From contig NZ_LN868939.1 of assembly GCF_001182745.1 (NCBI RefSeq), forward strand, positions 2,232,001-2,296,000: DNA of 64,000 nucleotides. Direction: 5' to 3'. The notes beneath the pieces are model-generated. The model was not told where the DNA came from. It saw only the letters and a list, made by a program, of their open reading frames with translations, and did no database searches. This DNA is from Nocardia farcinica (GTDB lineage Bacteria; Actinomycetota; Actinomycetes; Mycobacteriales; Mycobacteriaceae). Each line of letters opens with the position of its first letter. The stretch's first letter is position 1. The position numbers were made by a program, and so were the translations under genes. Below are positions 16,953 to 27,253 of the stretch, piece by piece.

Positions 16953-18278
16953 ATGACCGAGACGCAGAATCCCGGGCGGCTGCGACGATCGGTCGCCGCG
17001 TCGGCGATGGGCAACGCCACCGAGTGGTTCGACTACGGCGTCTACGCCGCGACGGCCACCTACCTCACCGACGCGTTCTTTCCCGGTGAACTCGGCACGC
17101 TGGGCACCATGCTCGGCTTCGCCATCTCGTTCGTGCTGCGCCCCCTCGGCGGCATGGTCTGGGGCCCGCTGGGTGACCGGCTCGGCCGCAAGCGGGTGCT
17201 GGCCAGCACGATCCTGTTGATGTCGGCGGCCACCGGCGCGATCGGCCTGCTGCCCACGCACGCCTCGGTCGGCGTGCTCGCGCCCATCCTGCTGATCCTG
17301 CTGCGCGTGCTGCAGGGCTTCTCCACCGGCGGCGAGTACGGCGGCGCGGCGACCTACCTCGCCGAATCCGCCAGCGACCGCCGTCGCGGCTTCTTCGGCA
17401 GCTTCCTCGAGTTCGGCACGCTCGCCGGATTCGTCGGCGGCTCGGCCGTGGTACTGGCCTGCCAGCTGGTGCTCGGCTCGGACGCCATGCACGACTGGGG
17501 CTGGCGCATCCCGTTCCTGATCGCGGTGCCGCTCGGCCTGACCGGCCTGTACCTGCGCTCGCGGTTGGACGAGTCGCCGGTGTTCAAGGAGGTGGCCCAG
17601 AACCCGCACCCGCCGACCGGCCTGCGCGAGCTGATCCTGCACTACCGCCGCGAGCTGCTCACCCTGGGCGGCCTGGTGATCGCGCTGAACGTGGTCAACT
17701 ACACGCTGCTGACCTACCAGCCGACCTACCTGCAGAAGACCATCGGCATGTCCGAGTCCGCCACCACCACGATGATGCTCATCGGGCAGGTGGTGATCAT
17801 GCTGGTGTTGCCGTTCTTCGGCGCGATCTCCGACCGGGTCGGCCGCCGACCGATGTGGTTGTTCTCGCTGGTCGGCCTGGCCGTGTGCGCGGTGCCGATG
17901 TACTGGCTGATGGGCCAGGGTCCGGTGTGGGCGGTTCTCGGCTTCGTGGTGCTCGGCCTGCTGTACGTGCCGCAGCTGTCCACCATCAGCGCCACCTTCC
18001 CGGCGATCTTCCCCACCCATGTCCGGTACGCGGGCTTCGCGCTGGCCTACAACGTCTCGACCGCGGCCTTCGGTGGCACCGCGCCGCTGGTGAACGAGGC
18101 TGTCATCGAGTCGACCGGTTGGGTGCTGTTCCCCGCCCTCTACATGGTGGGCGCCTCGTTGCTCGGCCTGGTCGCCTGGGCCTATCTGCGCGAGACCGCG
18201 GGCACGTCGCTGCGCGGTACCGAGGTTCCCGACGCCCAGCGGGCGGCCGTTCCGGTCGCCGCCGCGGCGGCGGGCTGA
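16953..18278 (+). CDS. MFS transporter, metabolite:H+ symporter (ProP-like) family
   Basis: A 441-residue, 12-helix permease of the MHS subfamily, whose members co-transport protons with betaine, proline, citrate, ketoglutarate or shikimate. Diagnostic features are MGNATEWFDYGVYAAT at the first helix, GDRLGRKRVL between helices 2 and 3, LQGFSTGGEYGGAATYLAE at helix 4 and RRGFFGSFLEFG after it; the repeated loop ISDRVGRRPMW lies in the second half. The ATG has a strong GAGGAGG site. A compatible-solute substrate is most likely, but specificity cannot be read. Confidence 0.88.
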   Translation: MTETQNPGRLRRSVAASAMGNATEWFDYGVYAATATYLTDAFFPGELGTLGTMLGFAISFVLRPLGGMVWGPLGDRLGRKRVLASTILLMSAATGAIGLLPTHASVGVLAPILLILLRVLQGFSTGGEYGGAATYLAESASDRRRGFFGSFLEFGTLAGFVGGSAVVLACQLVLGSDAMHDWGWRIPFLIAVPLGLTGLYLRSRLDESPVFKEVAQNPHPPTGLRELILHYRRELLTLGGLVIALNVVNYTLLTYQPTYLQKTIGMSESATTTMMLIGQVVIMLVLPFFGAISDRVGRRPMWLFSLVGLAVCAVPMYWLMGQGPVWAVLGFVVLGLLYVPQLSTISATFPAIFPTHVRYAGFALAYNVSTAAFGGTAPLVNEAVIESTGWVLFPALYMVGASLLGLVAWAYLRETAGTSLRGTEVPDAQRAAVPVAAAAAG

Positions 18279-18671
18279 CCGGCGGCGCCCACGGTCACGG
18301 TCCGGCGTCGGGGGTCGGGCCGGGTTCGGGGGTGCGGTCGCCGGGGCGGCGCCGTCGAGGGTGCGGGTGGATCACTCACTCGTCCTCGGCGGCGATCGCT
18401 TGCTGCGTGGTTGCCGAAAGCGCCGTGCCCCGGCCCGAGCGCGCATGGTGCGCGGAACATCGTGCGGCGCAGACCCTTTCGAGCGCGCAGCCTAGGTGAC
18501 CGTTGCCGGTGTGACAAGAGTGCGGTCGACTGTTTTATGTCACAACGGTTCCCGCTGGCGTGTAGGTGTCCGGTGAGTAACCTACTGTCGAGTAGCCCGT
18601 CATCGGGCCCGCCGGAGCGTGATGCGGCACAGTTCGTACAAAACGGGCACAGCACGAAAGCGTAAGGGACA
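18279..18671. other. Intergenic region upstream of the GNAT gene
   Basis: About 390 bases with no supported gene. TGTGACA (18510-18516) and TGTCACA (18538-18544) form an inverted pair 21 nt apart around an AT-richer segment, and CTACT-GTCG-AGTAG forms a small inverted repeat about 40 nt further on. Either could be a regulatory site, but no regulator is linked. Confidence 0.35.
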
Positions 18672-19307
18672 GTGGTGAACCAGCAGGCTCGTCCGGTCGT
18701 TCGCCGAGCCACCCACCGGGACGCGGACGACATCGTGCGAGTCATCGCACAGGCCTTCGAGACCGACGATCCGATCGAGGAGTACGTCTTCCCGTCGCTC
18801 GCGGAGCGGCGCAAGCGCACACCGGCGATGCTGCGGGTGATGCTCCGCCATCGTTTCCTGCCGATCGGCGGCGCCTCGGTCGCGCTGCTCGACGACCGCG
18901 TCGTCGGCGCCGCGCTGTACTACCCGCCGCGGCACCGCACACCGCTGTGGCACCAAGCGGTGGCCGGTCCGCAACTGATGCGGGCGATGGGGGCGGCGGG
19001 CACCCGCCGCGGCATGGCGGTCGACGCGGCGATGGCGCGGGTGGCGCCGAACCGACCGCACACCTTCCTGGTGTACCTGGGATGTGCGCCCGGCCTGCAG
19101 CGCCGCGGCGTGGGCAAGGCGCTGTGGGGCGCGCTGGCCGAGGCATCCGATGCCGCCGAGGCGAGTCTCGGCGGCATCTGCAAGGACGACAATGTCGCCT
19201 ACTATCGCGCGCTCGGCTGCGACGTGGTCGAGCGCGTCCGGGTCGGCCGGGACGGGCCGGAGATGAACATGGTGCTGCGCCCACCCGCGCGTCCCGCCCC
19301 GCGCTGA
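18672..19307 (+). CDS. GNAT family N-acetyltransferase
   Basis: A 211-residue acetyl-CoA-dependent N-acyltransferase. The fold is seen from VRRATHRDADDIVRVIAQAF at the N-terminus to the acetyl-CoA motif FLVYLGCAPGLQRRGVGKAL around residue 140, with CKDDNVAYYRALGCDVVERV near the end. Two GTG codons are adjacent at the start; an AAGGGACA ribosome site precedes them. It lies 63 nt upstream of the large PKS on the same strand and may share its transcript. If so, it could acylate the amine that the alpha-oxoamine synthase would create; that link is inference. Confidence 0.83.
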   Translation: MVNQQARPVVRRATHRDADDIVRVIAQAFETDDPIEEYVFPSLAERRKRTPAMLRVMLRHRFLPIGGASVALLDDRVVGAALYYPPRHRTPLWHQAVAGPQLMRAMGAAGTRRGMAVDAAMARVAPNRPHTFLVYLGCAPGLQRRGVGKALWGALAEASDAAEASLGGICKDDNVAYYRALGCDVVERVRVGRDGPEMNMVLRPPARPAPR

Positions 19308-19370
19308 TCAGCCCCCGGCGCCGGGTTGTTTCGAGTTCGCCGGGTCTTTCGAGTTCTACGAGGAGTCGTT

Positions 19371-22300
19371 GTGTCTGACATCGCCGTTGTCGGTATCGGT
19401 TGCCGGTACGCGGGCGGTATCGATTCGCCGGAATCGTTCTGGGACTTCCTGATCGACAAACGCGACGGCGTGGTCGACATCCCACCGCAGCGCTGGGACT
19501 ACCGGCGCTTCTACGACCCGGACAAGCGCACCCCGGGCCGCATGTACACCAAACGCGCCGCCTTCATGACCGGCGATCCGTGGGAATTCGACCCCGATTT
19601 CTTCGGTATCTCCCCGCGCGAAGCGGCCTCGATGGACCCGCAACAGCGCCTGATCCTCGAGGTGGCCTGGGAGGCGCTCGACGACGCGGGCATCGCGGGC
19701 CGGGTGGCGGGCAGGCCGGTCGGCGTCTACGTCGGTGCGTTCACCCTGGACCAGCTGGCGGTGTCGGTGGCCGGTGACGCGCTGCCGCACGTGGACATGC
19801 ACACCGCCGTCGGCGCCTCCTACACCATGCTGTCCAACCGGATCGCCTACGCGCTCAACCTGGTCGGGCCCGCCGTCACCGTCGACACGGCGTGCTCGTC
19901 CTCGCTGGTCGCCCTGCACCTGGCCTGTCAGGCGCTGGACAACGGCGACTGCGAGGTGGCGATGGCGGGCGGCGTCACCATGCTGCTGCAACCCGAACCG
20001 TTCGTGTCCATGTGCAAGGGCGGCTTCCTGGCCGCCGACGGCCGCAGCAAGCCGTTCGACGCCGCCGCCGACGGCTACGGCCGCGGCGAGGGCTCGGGCA
20101 TGGTCGTGCTCAAGAAACTCGCCGACGCCGAACGCGACGGCGACCGGATCTACGCGGTGATCAAGGCGACCGGGTCCAATCAGGACGGCCGCACCACCGC
20201 CATCACGGTGCCGAACGCCGATTTGCAGGAGGCACTGGCCAAGTCGGTCACCGAGCGGGCCGGTATCGCGCCGCACCAGGTGACCTACGTCGAGGCGCAC
20301 GGCACCGGCACCCCCGTGGGTGACCCGCTGGAGCTGCGGGCCATCGGCCGCGCCTACGGGCAGGTGCCCGGCCGCACCCGGCCGCTCGGGGTCGGTTCGG
20401 TGAAGGGGCAGCTCGGGCACACCGAGGCCGCCTCGGGCATCGCGAGCGTGATCAAGTCGGCGCTGGCCATCGCGCACCGCACGATCGCGCCGCAGGGCTG
20501 GCTGAACGAGCCGAACCCGGAGATCCCCTTCGACGAACTGGGGATCCGGCTCCAGCTCGAGGCCGAACCGGTCGGCCCCGAGGTGGAGCGGATGACCATC
20601 GCGGTCAACGGTTTCGGCTACGGCGGCACCAACGCGCACGCCATCCTCCAGGAGTACGTGGCGCCGCCGCGTCCGGCGCGGCCACCCCGCCATCACGGCG
20701 TGCTGCCGCTGTCGGGCCGCAGCGAACCGGCCGTGCGGGAGCTGGCCCGCGGCTTCGCCGAACAGATCGCCGCGGGCGGCGATCCGCAGCGCCTCGCCGA
20801 AGCCGCCTGGACCCGCCGCCAGCACCACCCCTACCGCACCGCGGTGCCCTTCGGCGACGAGGCCGACCTGGTGCGCGGCCTGGTCGAGCTGGCCGAGGGC
20901 AGCGCGCGGGGGGCGACCAAGGTGATCCCGCGCCGCGCCGCCGAGCCGGTGTTCGTGTTCACCGGTATGGGCCCGCAGTGGTGGGGGATGGGCAGGCAGC
21001 TGCTGACGGCCGACGGCGCCTTCGCCGCCGAGGCCCGCCGCATCGACGCGGTCTTCCGCGAGATCGCCGGCTGGTCCATCGTCGAGGAGCTGCTGCGCCC
21101 CGAGGACGACTCGCGGGTCACCAGCACCGCCATCGCGCAACCGGCCAATTTCCTCGTGCAGGTGTCGCTGGTCGCCGCGCTCGCCGAACTCGGCATCCGC
21201 CCCGCCGCGGTGGTCGGGCACAGCGTCGGTGAGGTGTCGGCGGCGTATGTCACCGGCATGCTGTCGCTGCACGACGCGCTGCTGGTGAGCTACCACCGGG
21301 CGCGCTTGCAGGCAGGCACGGCCGGCTCGGGCGGCATGCTCGCGGTCGGTCTCGCACCCGCCGCGGCCCGCGACCTCATCGACGGCGACACGCGGGTCGA
21401 TATCGCCGCGATCAACAGCCCCGGCGCGGTGACCCTCGCCGGGGCGGTGGACCGGCTCGACGAGATCGCCGAAAGCCTCACCGCCCAGGGCGTTTTCGCC
21501 AAGCGGTTGCACGTCGAGGTGCCCTACCACAGCTATCTGATGGAGCCGATCCTCGACGAGCTGCGGGGCGCGCTGGCCGACCTGAAGCTCACCGATCCGG
21601 TGCTGCCGCTGTATTCGACGGTGACCGGGCAGCGGGTCACCGCGGGTGACTGGGATGCCGAATACTGGTGCGGCAACGTGCGCAACCCGGTGCGCTTCGC
21701 CGACGCGGTGAGCGCCCTGGTGGCCGACGGCAGCCGGGTGTTCCTCGAGGTCGGCCCCCACCCGGTGCTCGGGGCCAACATCCGCGAGATCCTGATCGGC
21801 GCGGGCGAGACCGGCACCACCGTCGCCACCCTGCATCGCAAGCAGGACGATCACGACAGCCTCCGCCGCACGCTGGCCGGGCTGTACACCGCGGGCGTGC
21901 TCGACATCGACGCGCTCTTCGCCGACCTGCCCGCCACCCCGCACGCCGACCTGCCGCGTTACCCCTGGCAGCGCACGAAGCTGCGCGCGGACCTGCCCGC
22001 CTTCGAACAGCGCAGGCACGGCACACCCGGCGCCTACCCGATGCTCGGCGACCCGGATCTCGGTGATCCGCGCACCACCTGGACGGTGCAGCTGAGTGTG
22101 GGGGCGATGCCGTGGCTGGCCGACCACGTCGTCGGCGGCACCCGTATCCTGCCCGGCGCCGCCTACCTGGACGCGGCGTTGAGCGCGGCCGCGGTCCGCA
22201 CCGAGACCACCCGGGTCGCGGTGGAGGAGGTGCGTTTCGTCGCGCCGCTGGTCGTCGAGGACGGCGACGCGCCCGTGATGGAGCTGCGGGTGGCCGAGTC

Positions 22301-25300
22301 GACCGGGCAGTTCGTCCTCCGTTCGCGCGGCGCGGCGGCCGACGCGTGGACGGTCAACGCCACCGGCAGGCTCGTCGACGGCGTGTTCGCGCCCACCGAG
22401 GTGCGCCTGCCCGACACCGCGGGCATGCACGAGATCGCGCCCGAGGACTTCTACGGCGGGCTGGCCGAGCGCGGTCTGCAGTACGGTCCGGCCTTCCGCC
22501 GGGCCACCGCCGTGCGGGTGCGCGAGACCACCGTGTTGGCCACCCTGGACGCGACGATCGCCGCCGACTCGGGGCATCTGGCGCACCCGTGCGTCGTGGA
22601 CGCCGCGCTACAGAGCATCGCCGCCCTGCTGGTGGGCAGCGGCAACAGCCGGGACGGGGCGATGGTGCCGGTCGGTGTGGACTCGGTACGCGCCTTCGCG
22701 GCACTGCCCGAGCAGGTGACCGTGCTCGCGCGGCTCGACACCGTCGACGAGCCGCGCGCCGACATCGACCTGCTCGGCGCGGACGGGGCCGTGCTGATGC
22801 AGATCCGCGGCATGCGCTTCGGCTCCATCGCTCCCGGCCGTGGCGCACTGGCCAGGATGACCGACTTCTTCTACGAGAACCGGTGGGAGATGCGCGATCC
22901 GGTGGACCGCGGCGCGCTGCCGCCCGAGGACGCGGTGCACACGCTGGTGGTCGATCTGGCCGCCGAGCCGTCCGCGCGTGCCCGCCGCATCGCCGGGCTC
23001 GTCCCGCGCGGCGAACTGCTCACCGTCGGCGAGCCGGGCCGCGCGGATCTCGAGGACGAATTCGTCGCCCGGCTGCACGCCGCCGTCGCCGCGGCGGATG
23101 TGGACCGGGTGCACGTGGTGGTCGTCGCGGGCTCGGGCTACACCGACCTGGACAACCTGTGGACGCTGCGCAGGCTGGCCGTCGCGCTGGAGGGCTTCCT
23201 GGAGGTCCGCATCGACCAGCTCGGCATCGACATGCCGATGACCGGCGACGGCTCGATCCACGCCACGGTCGTCACCGAACAGGCCTACGCCCATCCCGAC
23301 GGCGACACCGCTCCCGACCCGGTGCACGCCGCCGTCGCCGGTGCGCGCCGGGTACTGCTCAACGAACAGCCCCGGCTGCGTTGGCGACTGGTCGACCTCG
23401 ACGCCGACACCGCCGACCCCGAACTGGCCGCGGAGCTGGCCGTGCCCGGCGCCTTCAGCTACGACCACGCCGACGAGGTGTTCCTGCGCCACGGCGTGCG
23501 GTGGGTCACCGTGGTGACCGCGAGCCTGCCCGAGCGGATCGAGGCCCTCGACCAGGCGGCGCCGCTCACCGATCCGGAGGCGAACTTCGCGCTGGAGATC
23601 CCCAAGTCGCGGGTGCTTTCCCGGCTGGCCTGGCGCGAATGCGGCCGCCGCGCACCGGGTCCGGGCGAGGTGGAGGTGCGGATGCGGGCCGTCGGCCTGA
23701 ACTACAAGGATCCGCTGAAGATCCTCGGCGTGCTCACCGAACGCGATCTGGCGCAGACCTTCTTCGGCGGCTCGCCGGGCATGGAGGGCATCGGCACGGT
23801 CGTCCGGGTGGGCGCGGGCGTCGACCACGTCGCGGTGGGTGACACGGTCAGTCTGGGCTGCAAGGACATGATCCGCCGCTACAACACCGCCGACGCCGAC
23901 CTGATCAGCCGGCTCGACCCGGACACCGAGCCGGGGCACTGCACCAACTCCACCGCCTTCGGCACCGCCGAATACGCGCTGCTGGAGCTGGCCCGGGTGC
24001 GGGCGGGCGAGACCGTGCTGGTGCACGGCGCGGCCGGTGGTGTGGGTTCGGCGGCGGTGCAGATCGCGAAACTGCACGGCGCCGTCGTGATCGGCACCGC
24101 GAGCACCGACGAGCGCCGCGCCTACGTGCGCACCCAGGGCGCCGACCACGTGCTGGACTCCCGGTCGCTGAACTTCGCCGAGGACGTGCACGCGCTGACC
24201 GACGGCCGGGGCGTGGACGTGGTGATCAGCACCGCCCCCGGTGACATCCTGCGGCGCAACTTCGTCGCCGTCGCGGAGTTCGGGCGCATCGTGGAGGTCG
24301 GGAAGGCCGACATCTACACCGGCGGCATGCTCGACATGCGCCACTTCGACAAGAACGTCTCCTACCACTCCCTCGATCTGGACCGGATGCTCGCCCGGCG
24401 GCGCGCCGAGACCGTGGCACTGCTGCGCGGTGTCAACGCCAAGCTCGCCGACGGCGTGTACCGGCCGCTGCCCTACGAGCTGTACGGCACCGCCGATGTG
24501 GCGAAGGCGTTCGAGGAGGTGGCCCGCTCGACGCGGATCGGCCGGGTGGCGCTGACCTTCGAGGAGCCGGCGCCGCTGGTGCGGCCGCGCATCCCGGAGG
24601 TCGAGATCGACCCGGCGGCACAATATCTGGTCACCGGCGGCTACGGCGCTTTCGGCCTGGCGGTCGGCCGGTGGCTGGTGCGCAAGGGCGCCACCCGGCT
24701 CGCCCTGCTCGGCCGTGCCGGCGCGAGCAGCGAGGCGGCGCGCAGGCAGCTGGCGGTCTGGCAGGAGATGGGCGTGGCGGTGACCGCCGCGCGCGGCGAC
24801 GTCACCGATCCGGCGGCGATGACCGAGATCCTGCGTGAGCTGCACACCGCCGAGCATCCGCTGCGCGGCATCTTCCACACCGCGGGTGTGCTGGACGACA
24901 AGCGCATCACCATGATGGACCGCGACAGCCTGGCCGCGGTCTACCGGCCGAAGGTGGACGGCACCCGGGCGCTGGTCGATGCGCTCGCGACCATCGGTGC
25001 CGAGTTGGACATGTTCGTGCTGTTCTCCTCCGGCAGCGCCATTTTCGGCGGCGTCGGCCAGTACTCCTACACCGCCGCCAACATCGCGTTGCAGGCCCAG
25101 GCCGATGCCGTCGTGCGCGCCGGCGGCACCGCGCTGGCCATCGGCTGGGGCCACATGTCCGGCGGCGGCATGGCCGAGCACGACGACAACATGGCCCGCT
25201 ACCTGCGCAACACCGGCTTCGACTCGATGCCGCTGGACGAGGGCACCGAGTACATGGAGAAGGCACTCGAACTCGGCCTGCACCACCACGCCGACATCAT

Positions 25301-25829
25301 CCCGATCGACTGGGGCAAGGTCGCCGCGTCGGGCCCGCACTTCGCCCAGACCGGGCGGGTGGCGGCACTCATCGCCGCCGCCGCGCAGGACGATTCGGAG
25401 ACCGCCCGGCTGGCGGCGGCGCTGCGGGAACTCGACGAGGGCAAGCGCGGCGAGGTGGTCGCCTACATGCTGGCCGAGCAGCTGGCCACCGTGATGGGCG
25501 TGGCCGCCGAATCCATCGACCTCACCGTGCCGGTGCCCGAACTCGGCCTCGACTCGCTGATGGCGGTCGAGTTCGGCGCGCTGGTGACCAAGACGCTCGG
25601 CATCGACATGTCCTCGTTGAGCATGGGCCGCACGTTCACCCTCGAGCAGGCCGGTGCCCGGATCGCCGAGCATCTGGTCGGCGGTTCGGGGGACGGCGGT
25701 GACGCCGGGGCCGGAGCGGCGGGGGCGGCAGCGCCAGGGCCGAACGGCGGGACAACCGATCCGGACGGCGCGGCGGTGGCGCCGAACGGTGCGGCGGACG
25801 CAGCGGCCCCCGCGGAGGTGCGGTCGTGA
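19371..25829 (+). CDS. Type I polyketide synthase, one fully reducing module (KS-AT-DH-ER-KR-ACP), no thioesterase
   Basis: A 2152-residue single-module PKS. Domains in order: KS (about 1-430; Cys175 in VDTACSSS, His in EAHGTGTPVGDP and KGQLGHTEAA), AT (about 530-840; Ser618 in GHSVGEVS, with VPYHSYLMEP of the malonyl-like type), DH (about 890-1160; His919 in WLADHVVGG), ER (about 1400-1730; HGAAGGVGSAAVQIAKLHGA), KR (about 1745-1960; YLVTGGYGAFG and the catalytic Tyr in SYTAAN) and ACP (Ser2062 in LGLDSLMAVEF). All catalytic motifs look intact, so it should make saturated chains, probably iteratively. There is no thioesterase; an Ala/Gly/Pro-rich tail follows the ACP. The GTG at 19371 has a GAGGAG site. 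The stop overlaps the alpha-oxoamine synthase start by 4 nt. Confidence 0.93.
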   Translation: MSDIAVVGIGCRYAGGIDSPESFWDFLIDKRDGVVDIPPQRWDYRRFYDPDKRTPGRMYTKRAAFMTGDPWEFDPDFFGISPREAASMDPQQRLILEVAWEALDDAGIAGRVAGRPVGVYVGAFTLDQLAVSVAGDALPHVDMHTAVGASYTMLSNRIAYALNLVGPAVTVDTACSSSLVALHLACQALDNGDCEVAMAGGVTMLLQPEPFVSMCKGGFLAADGRSKPFDAAADGYGRGEGSGMVVLKKLADAERDGDRIYAVIKATGSNQDGRTTAITVPNADLQEALAKSVTERAGIAPHQVTYVEAHGTGTPVGDPLELRAIGRAYGQVPGRTRPLGVGSVKGQLGHTEAASGIASVIKSALAIAHRTIAPQGWLNEPNPEIPFDELGIRLQLEAEPVGPEVERMTIAVNGFGYGGTNAHAILQEYVAPPRPARPPRHHGVLPLSGRSEPAVRELARGFAEQIAAGGDPQRLAEAAWTRRQHHPYRTAVPFGDEADLVRGLVELAEGSARGATKVIPRRAAEPVFVFTGMGPQWWGMGRQLLTADGAFAAEARRIDAVFREIAGWSIVEELLRPEDDSRVTSTAIAQPANFLVQVSLVAALAELGIRPAAVVGHSVGEVSAAYVTGMLSLHDALLVSYHRARLQAGTAGSGGMLAVGLAPAAARDLIDGDTRVDIAAINSPGAVTLAGAVDRLDEIAESLTAQGVFAKRLHVEVPYHSYLMEPILDELRGALADLKLTDPVLPLYSTVTGQRVTAGDWDAEYWCGNVRNPVRFADAVSALVADGSRVFLEVGPHPVLGANIREILIGAGETGTTVATLHRKQDDHDSLRRTLAGLYTAGVLDIDALFADLPATPHADLPRYPWQRTKLRADLPAFEQRRHGTPGAYPMLGDPDLGDPRTTWTVQLSVGAMPWLADHVVGGTRILPGAAYLDAALSAAAVRTETTRVAVEEVRFVAPLVVEDGDAPVMELRVAESTGQFVLRSRGAAADAWTVNATGRLVDGVFAPTEVRLPDTAGMHEIAPEDFYGGLAERGLQYGPAFRRATAVRVRETTVLATLDATIAADSGHLAHPCVVDAALQSIAALLVGSGNSRDGAMVPVGVDSVRAFAALPEQVTVLARLDTVDEPRADIDLLGADGAVLMQIRGMRFGSIAPGRGALARMTDFFYENRWEMRDPVDRGALPPEDAVHTLVVDLAAEPSARARRIAGLVPRGELLTVGEPGRADLEDEFVARLHAAVAAADVDRVHVVVVAGSGYTDLDNLWTLRRLAVALEGFLEVRIDQLGIDMPMTGDGSIHATVVTEQAYAHPDGDTAPDPVHAAVAGARRVLLNEQPRLRWRLVDLDADTADPELAAELAVPGAFSYDHADEVFLRHGVRWVTVVTASLPERIEALDQAAPLTDPEANFALEIPKSRVLSRLAWRECGRRAPGPGEVEVRMRAVGLNYKDPLKILGVLTERDLAQTFFGGSPGMEGIGTVVRVGAGVDHVAVGDTVSLGCKDMIRRYNTADADLISRLDPDTEPGHCTNSTAFGTAEYALLELARVRAGETVLVHGAAGGVGSAAVQIAKLHGAVVIGTASTDERRAYVRTQGADHVLDSRSLNFAEDVHALTDGRGVDVVISTAPGDILRRNFVAVAEFGRIVEVGKADIYTGGMLDMRHFDKNVSYHSLDLDRMLARRRAETVALLRGVNAKLADGVYRPLPYELYGTADVAKAFEEVARSTRIGRVALTFEEPAPLVRPRIPEVEIDPAAQYLVTGGYGAFGLAVGRWLVRKGATRLALLGRAGASSEAARRQLAVWQEMGVAVTAARGDVTDPAAMTEILRELHTAEHPLRGIFHTAGVLDDKRITMMDRDSLAAVYRPKVDGTRALVDALATIGAELDMFVLFSSGSAIFGGVGQYSYTAANIALQAQADAVVRAGGTALAIGWGHMSGGGMAEHDDNMARYLRNTGFDSMPLDEGTEYMEKALELGLHHHADIIPIDWGKVAASGPHFAQTGRVAALIAAAAQDDSETARLAAALRELDEGKRGEVVAYMLAEQLATVMGVAAESIDLTVPVPELGLDSLMAVEFGALVTKTLGIDMSSLSMGRTFTLEQAGARIAEHLVGGSGDGGDAGAGAAGAAAPGPNGGTTDPDGAAVAPNGAADAAAPAEVRS

Positions 25830-27247
25830 GCGAGTCCGCCCGCGAGTTGGCGCGCAAGTTGTTGTCCGCCGGCGGCGCCGCCGCGGGAGCGCCCCCCACC
25901 GGCGGGCCGGGCAGGCCGGGGTCGGGCGTGCCCGCCGCGGCCCCCGCGCGCCCCGCCACCAGTCCGGGACGGCCGGGCGGCACGGCGGCCCGTCCCCGCC
26001 GCGGCCCCGGCAAGCAGTTCGCCGACCACCCCGAGGTGGCCGCGACGGTGGCCAAGCAGGCCGCGATCGACAAGCTCTACGGCGACAGCGACATGCCCAA
26101 TCCGCTGTTCCTGGTGCGGTCGGGCCCCAACGACGCCACGATCCGTGCCGACGATCGCGACCTGATCAACTTCAGCGCCTACAACTACCTCGGCCTGGCC
26201 AACCATCCCCGGGTGGTGCGCGGCGCGAAGGAGGCGCTCGACCGCTACGGCGCGTCCGCCTCGGCCAGCCGCATCATCGCCGGGGAGATCCCGCTCTACC
26301 GTGAGCTGGAGGCCAGGCTGGCCGCACTCTACGGTGTCGGCGACGCCATGATCACCACCAGCGGCTACCTCACCAACGCGGGCGCGCTCGGCTTCCTGCT
26401 GCGCGAGGGCGACGTGGCGGTGTGCGATGCGCTGATCCACGGCAGCGTGGTCTCGGGGACGCAATGGTCGGGGTGCCGCCGGATCACCTTCCGGCACAAC
26501 GATCCCGACGCGCTGCGCGCCGTCCTGCGGATGTCGCGCGCGGGCTTCGACCGCGCCCTGGTGGTGCTGGAGGGGCATTACAGCATGGACGGCACGGTCG
26601 GCCGGGTCGACGAACTGGCCGCCGTGGCACGGGAATACGACTGTGCCGTGATGGTCGACGAGGCGCACTCGTTCGGCGTGTTCGGCGACCGTGGCCACGG
26701 CATCCGCGAGCACTACCGGATGCCCGCCGACGCGGTGGACATCTGGATGGGCACGCTGTCGAAGGCGCTGGGCAGTTGCGGCGGGTTCCTGGCCGCCGAC
26801 GCCGACCTCATCCGCGCGATGAAGGCCGCGGCACCGGGCATCGCGATGCTGACCGGCGGGCCCGCACCGGCCGCGGTCGGCGCCGCGCTGGCCGCGCTCG
26901 ACGTGCTCGCGGACGAACCCGAGCGCCTGACCCGCCTGTGGGCCAACGCGAAACAGTTCACCGCGCTGCTCACCGAACGCGGCCTCGACCTGGGCAGCTC
27001 GGAGGGCACGCCGATCTGCCCGGTGATCGTGCCCGGTGAGGTGCGCTCCGGATTCGTCTCCTCCTACCTGCTGCAGCGCGGGGTGTACGCGGGCAACATC
27101 TCCGCGCCCGCGGTGCCCGCCGGTCAGGAGCGGCTGCGGTTCTTCCTCACCAGCGAACACACCGACGAGCAGCTGGTCACCGCGGCGGATCTGCTCGCCG
27201 AGGCCATCGGTCACGCGCGGCACCTGCCCGACCCGACCGTGCAGTAG
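25826..27247 (+). CDS. PLP-dependent alpha-oxoamine synthase (AONS/SPT-like)
   Basis: A 473-residue enzyme of the family of 8-amino-7-oxononanoate synthase, serine palmitoyltransferase and 5-aminolevulinate synthase. These condense an acyl thioester with an amino acid and lose CO2. Visible are INFSAYNYLGLANHP, the substrate loop ASASRIIAGEIPLYRELE, VMVDEAHSFGVFG for the PLP ring, and GTLSKALGSCGG with the Schiff-base Lys313. The family usually has about 390-400 residues. The extra N-terminus has a short helix (SARELARKLLSAGG) and a Pro/Ala/Gly-rich linker, perhaps docking to the PKS. GTG start overlaps the PKS stop, so it is the likely chain-releasing enzyme. A biotin role is unlikely, as no bio genes are near. 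Confidence 0.9.
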   Translation: MSESARELARKLLSAGGAAAGAPPTGGPGRPGSGVPAAAPARPATSPGRPGGTAARPRRGPGKQFADHPEVAATVAKQAAIDKLYGDSDMPNPLFLVRSGPNDATIRADDRDLINFSAYNYLGLANHPRVVRGAKEALDRYGASASASRIIAGEIPLYRELEARLAALYGVGDAMITTSGYLTNAGALGFLLREGDVAVCDALIHGSVVSGTQWSGCRRITFRHNDPDALRAVLRMSRAGFDRALVVLEGHYSMDGTVGRVDELAAVAREYDCAVMVDEAHSFGVFGDRGHGIREHYRMPADAVDIWMGTLSKALGSCGGFLAADADLIRAMKAAAPGIAMLTGGPAPAAVGAALAALDVLADEPERLTRLWANAKQFTALLTERGLDLGSSEGTPICPVIVPGEVRSGFVSSYLLQRGVYAGNISAPAVPAGQERLRFFLTSEHTDEQLVTAADLLAEAIGHARHLPDPTVQ

Positions 27248-27253
27248 TGCGAG

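Noticed and set aside
18510..18544. CRP-type site TGTGA/TCACA before the GNAT gene
   Set aside because: The arms are 21 nt apart, far more than the 6 nt of a CRP site.
19356..25673. Two very long antisense frames opposite the PKS (about 1076 and 1021 codons)
   Set aside because: They mirror the third-position GC bias of the PKS; products are Gly/Arg/His-rich with no domains.
25826..27247. Biotin synthesis gene bioF
   Set aside because: The family fits, but translational coupling to a PKS, the long N-terminus and the absence of bioA, bioD or bioB make a biotin role unlikely.
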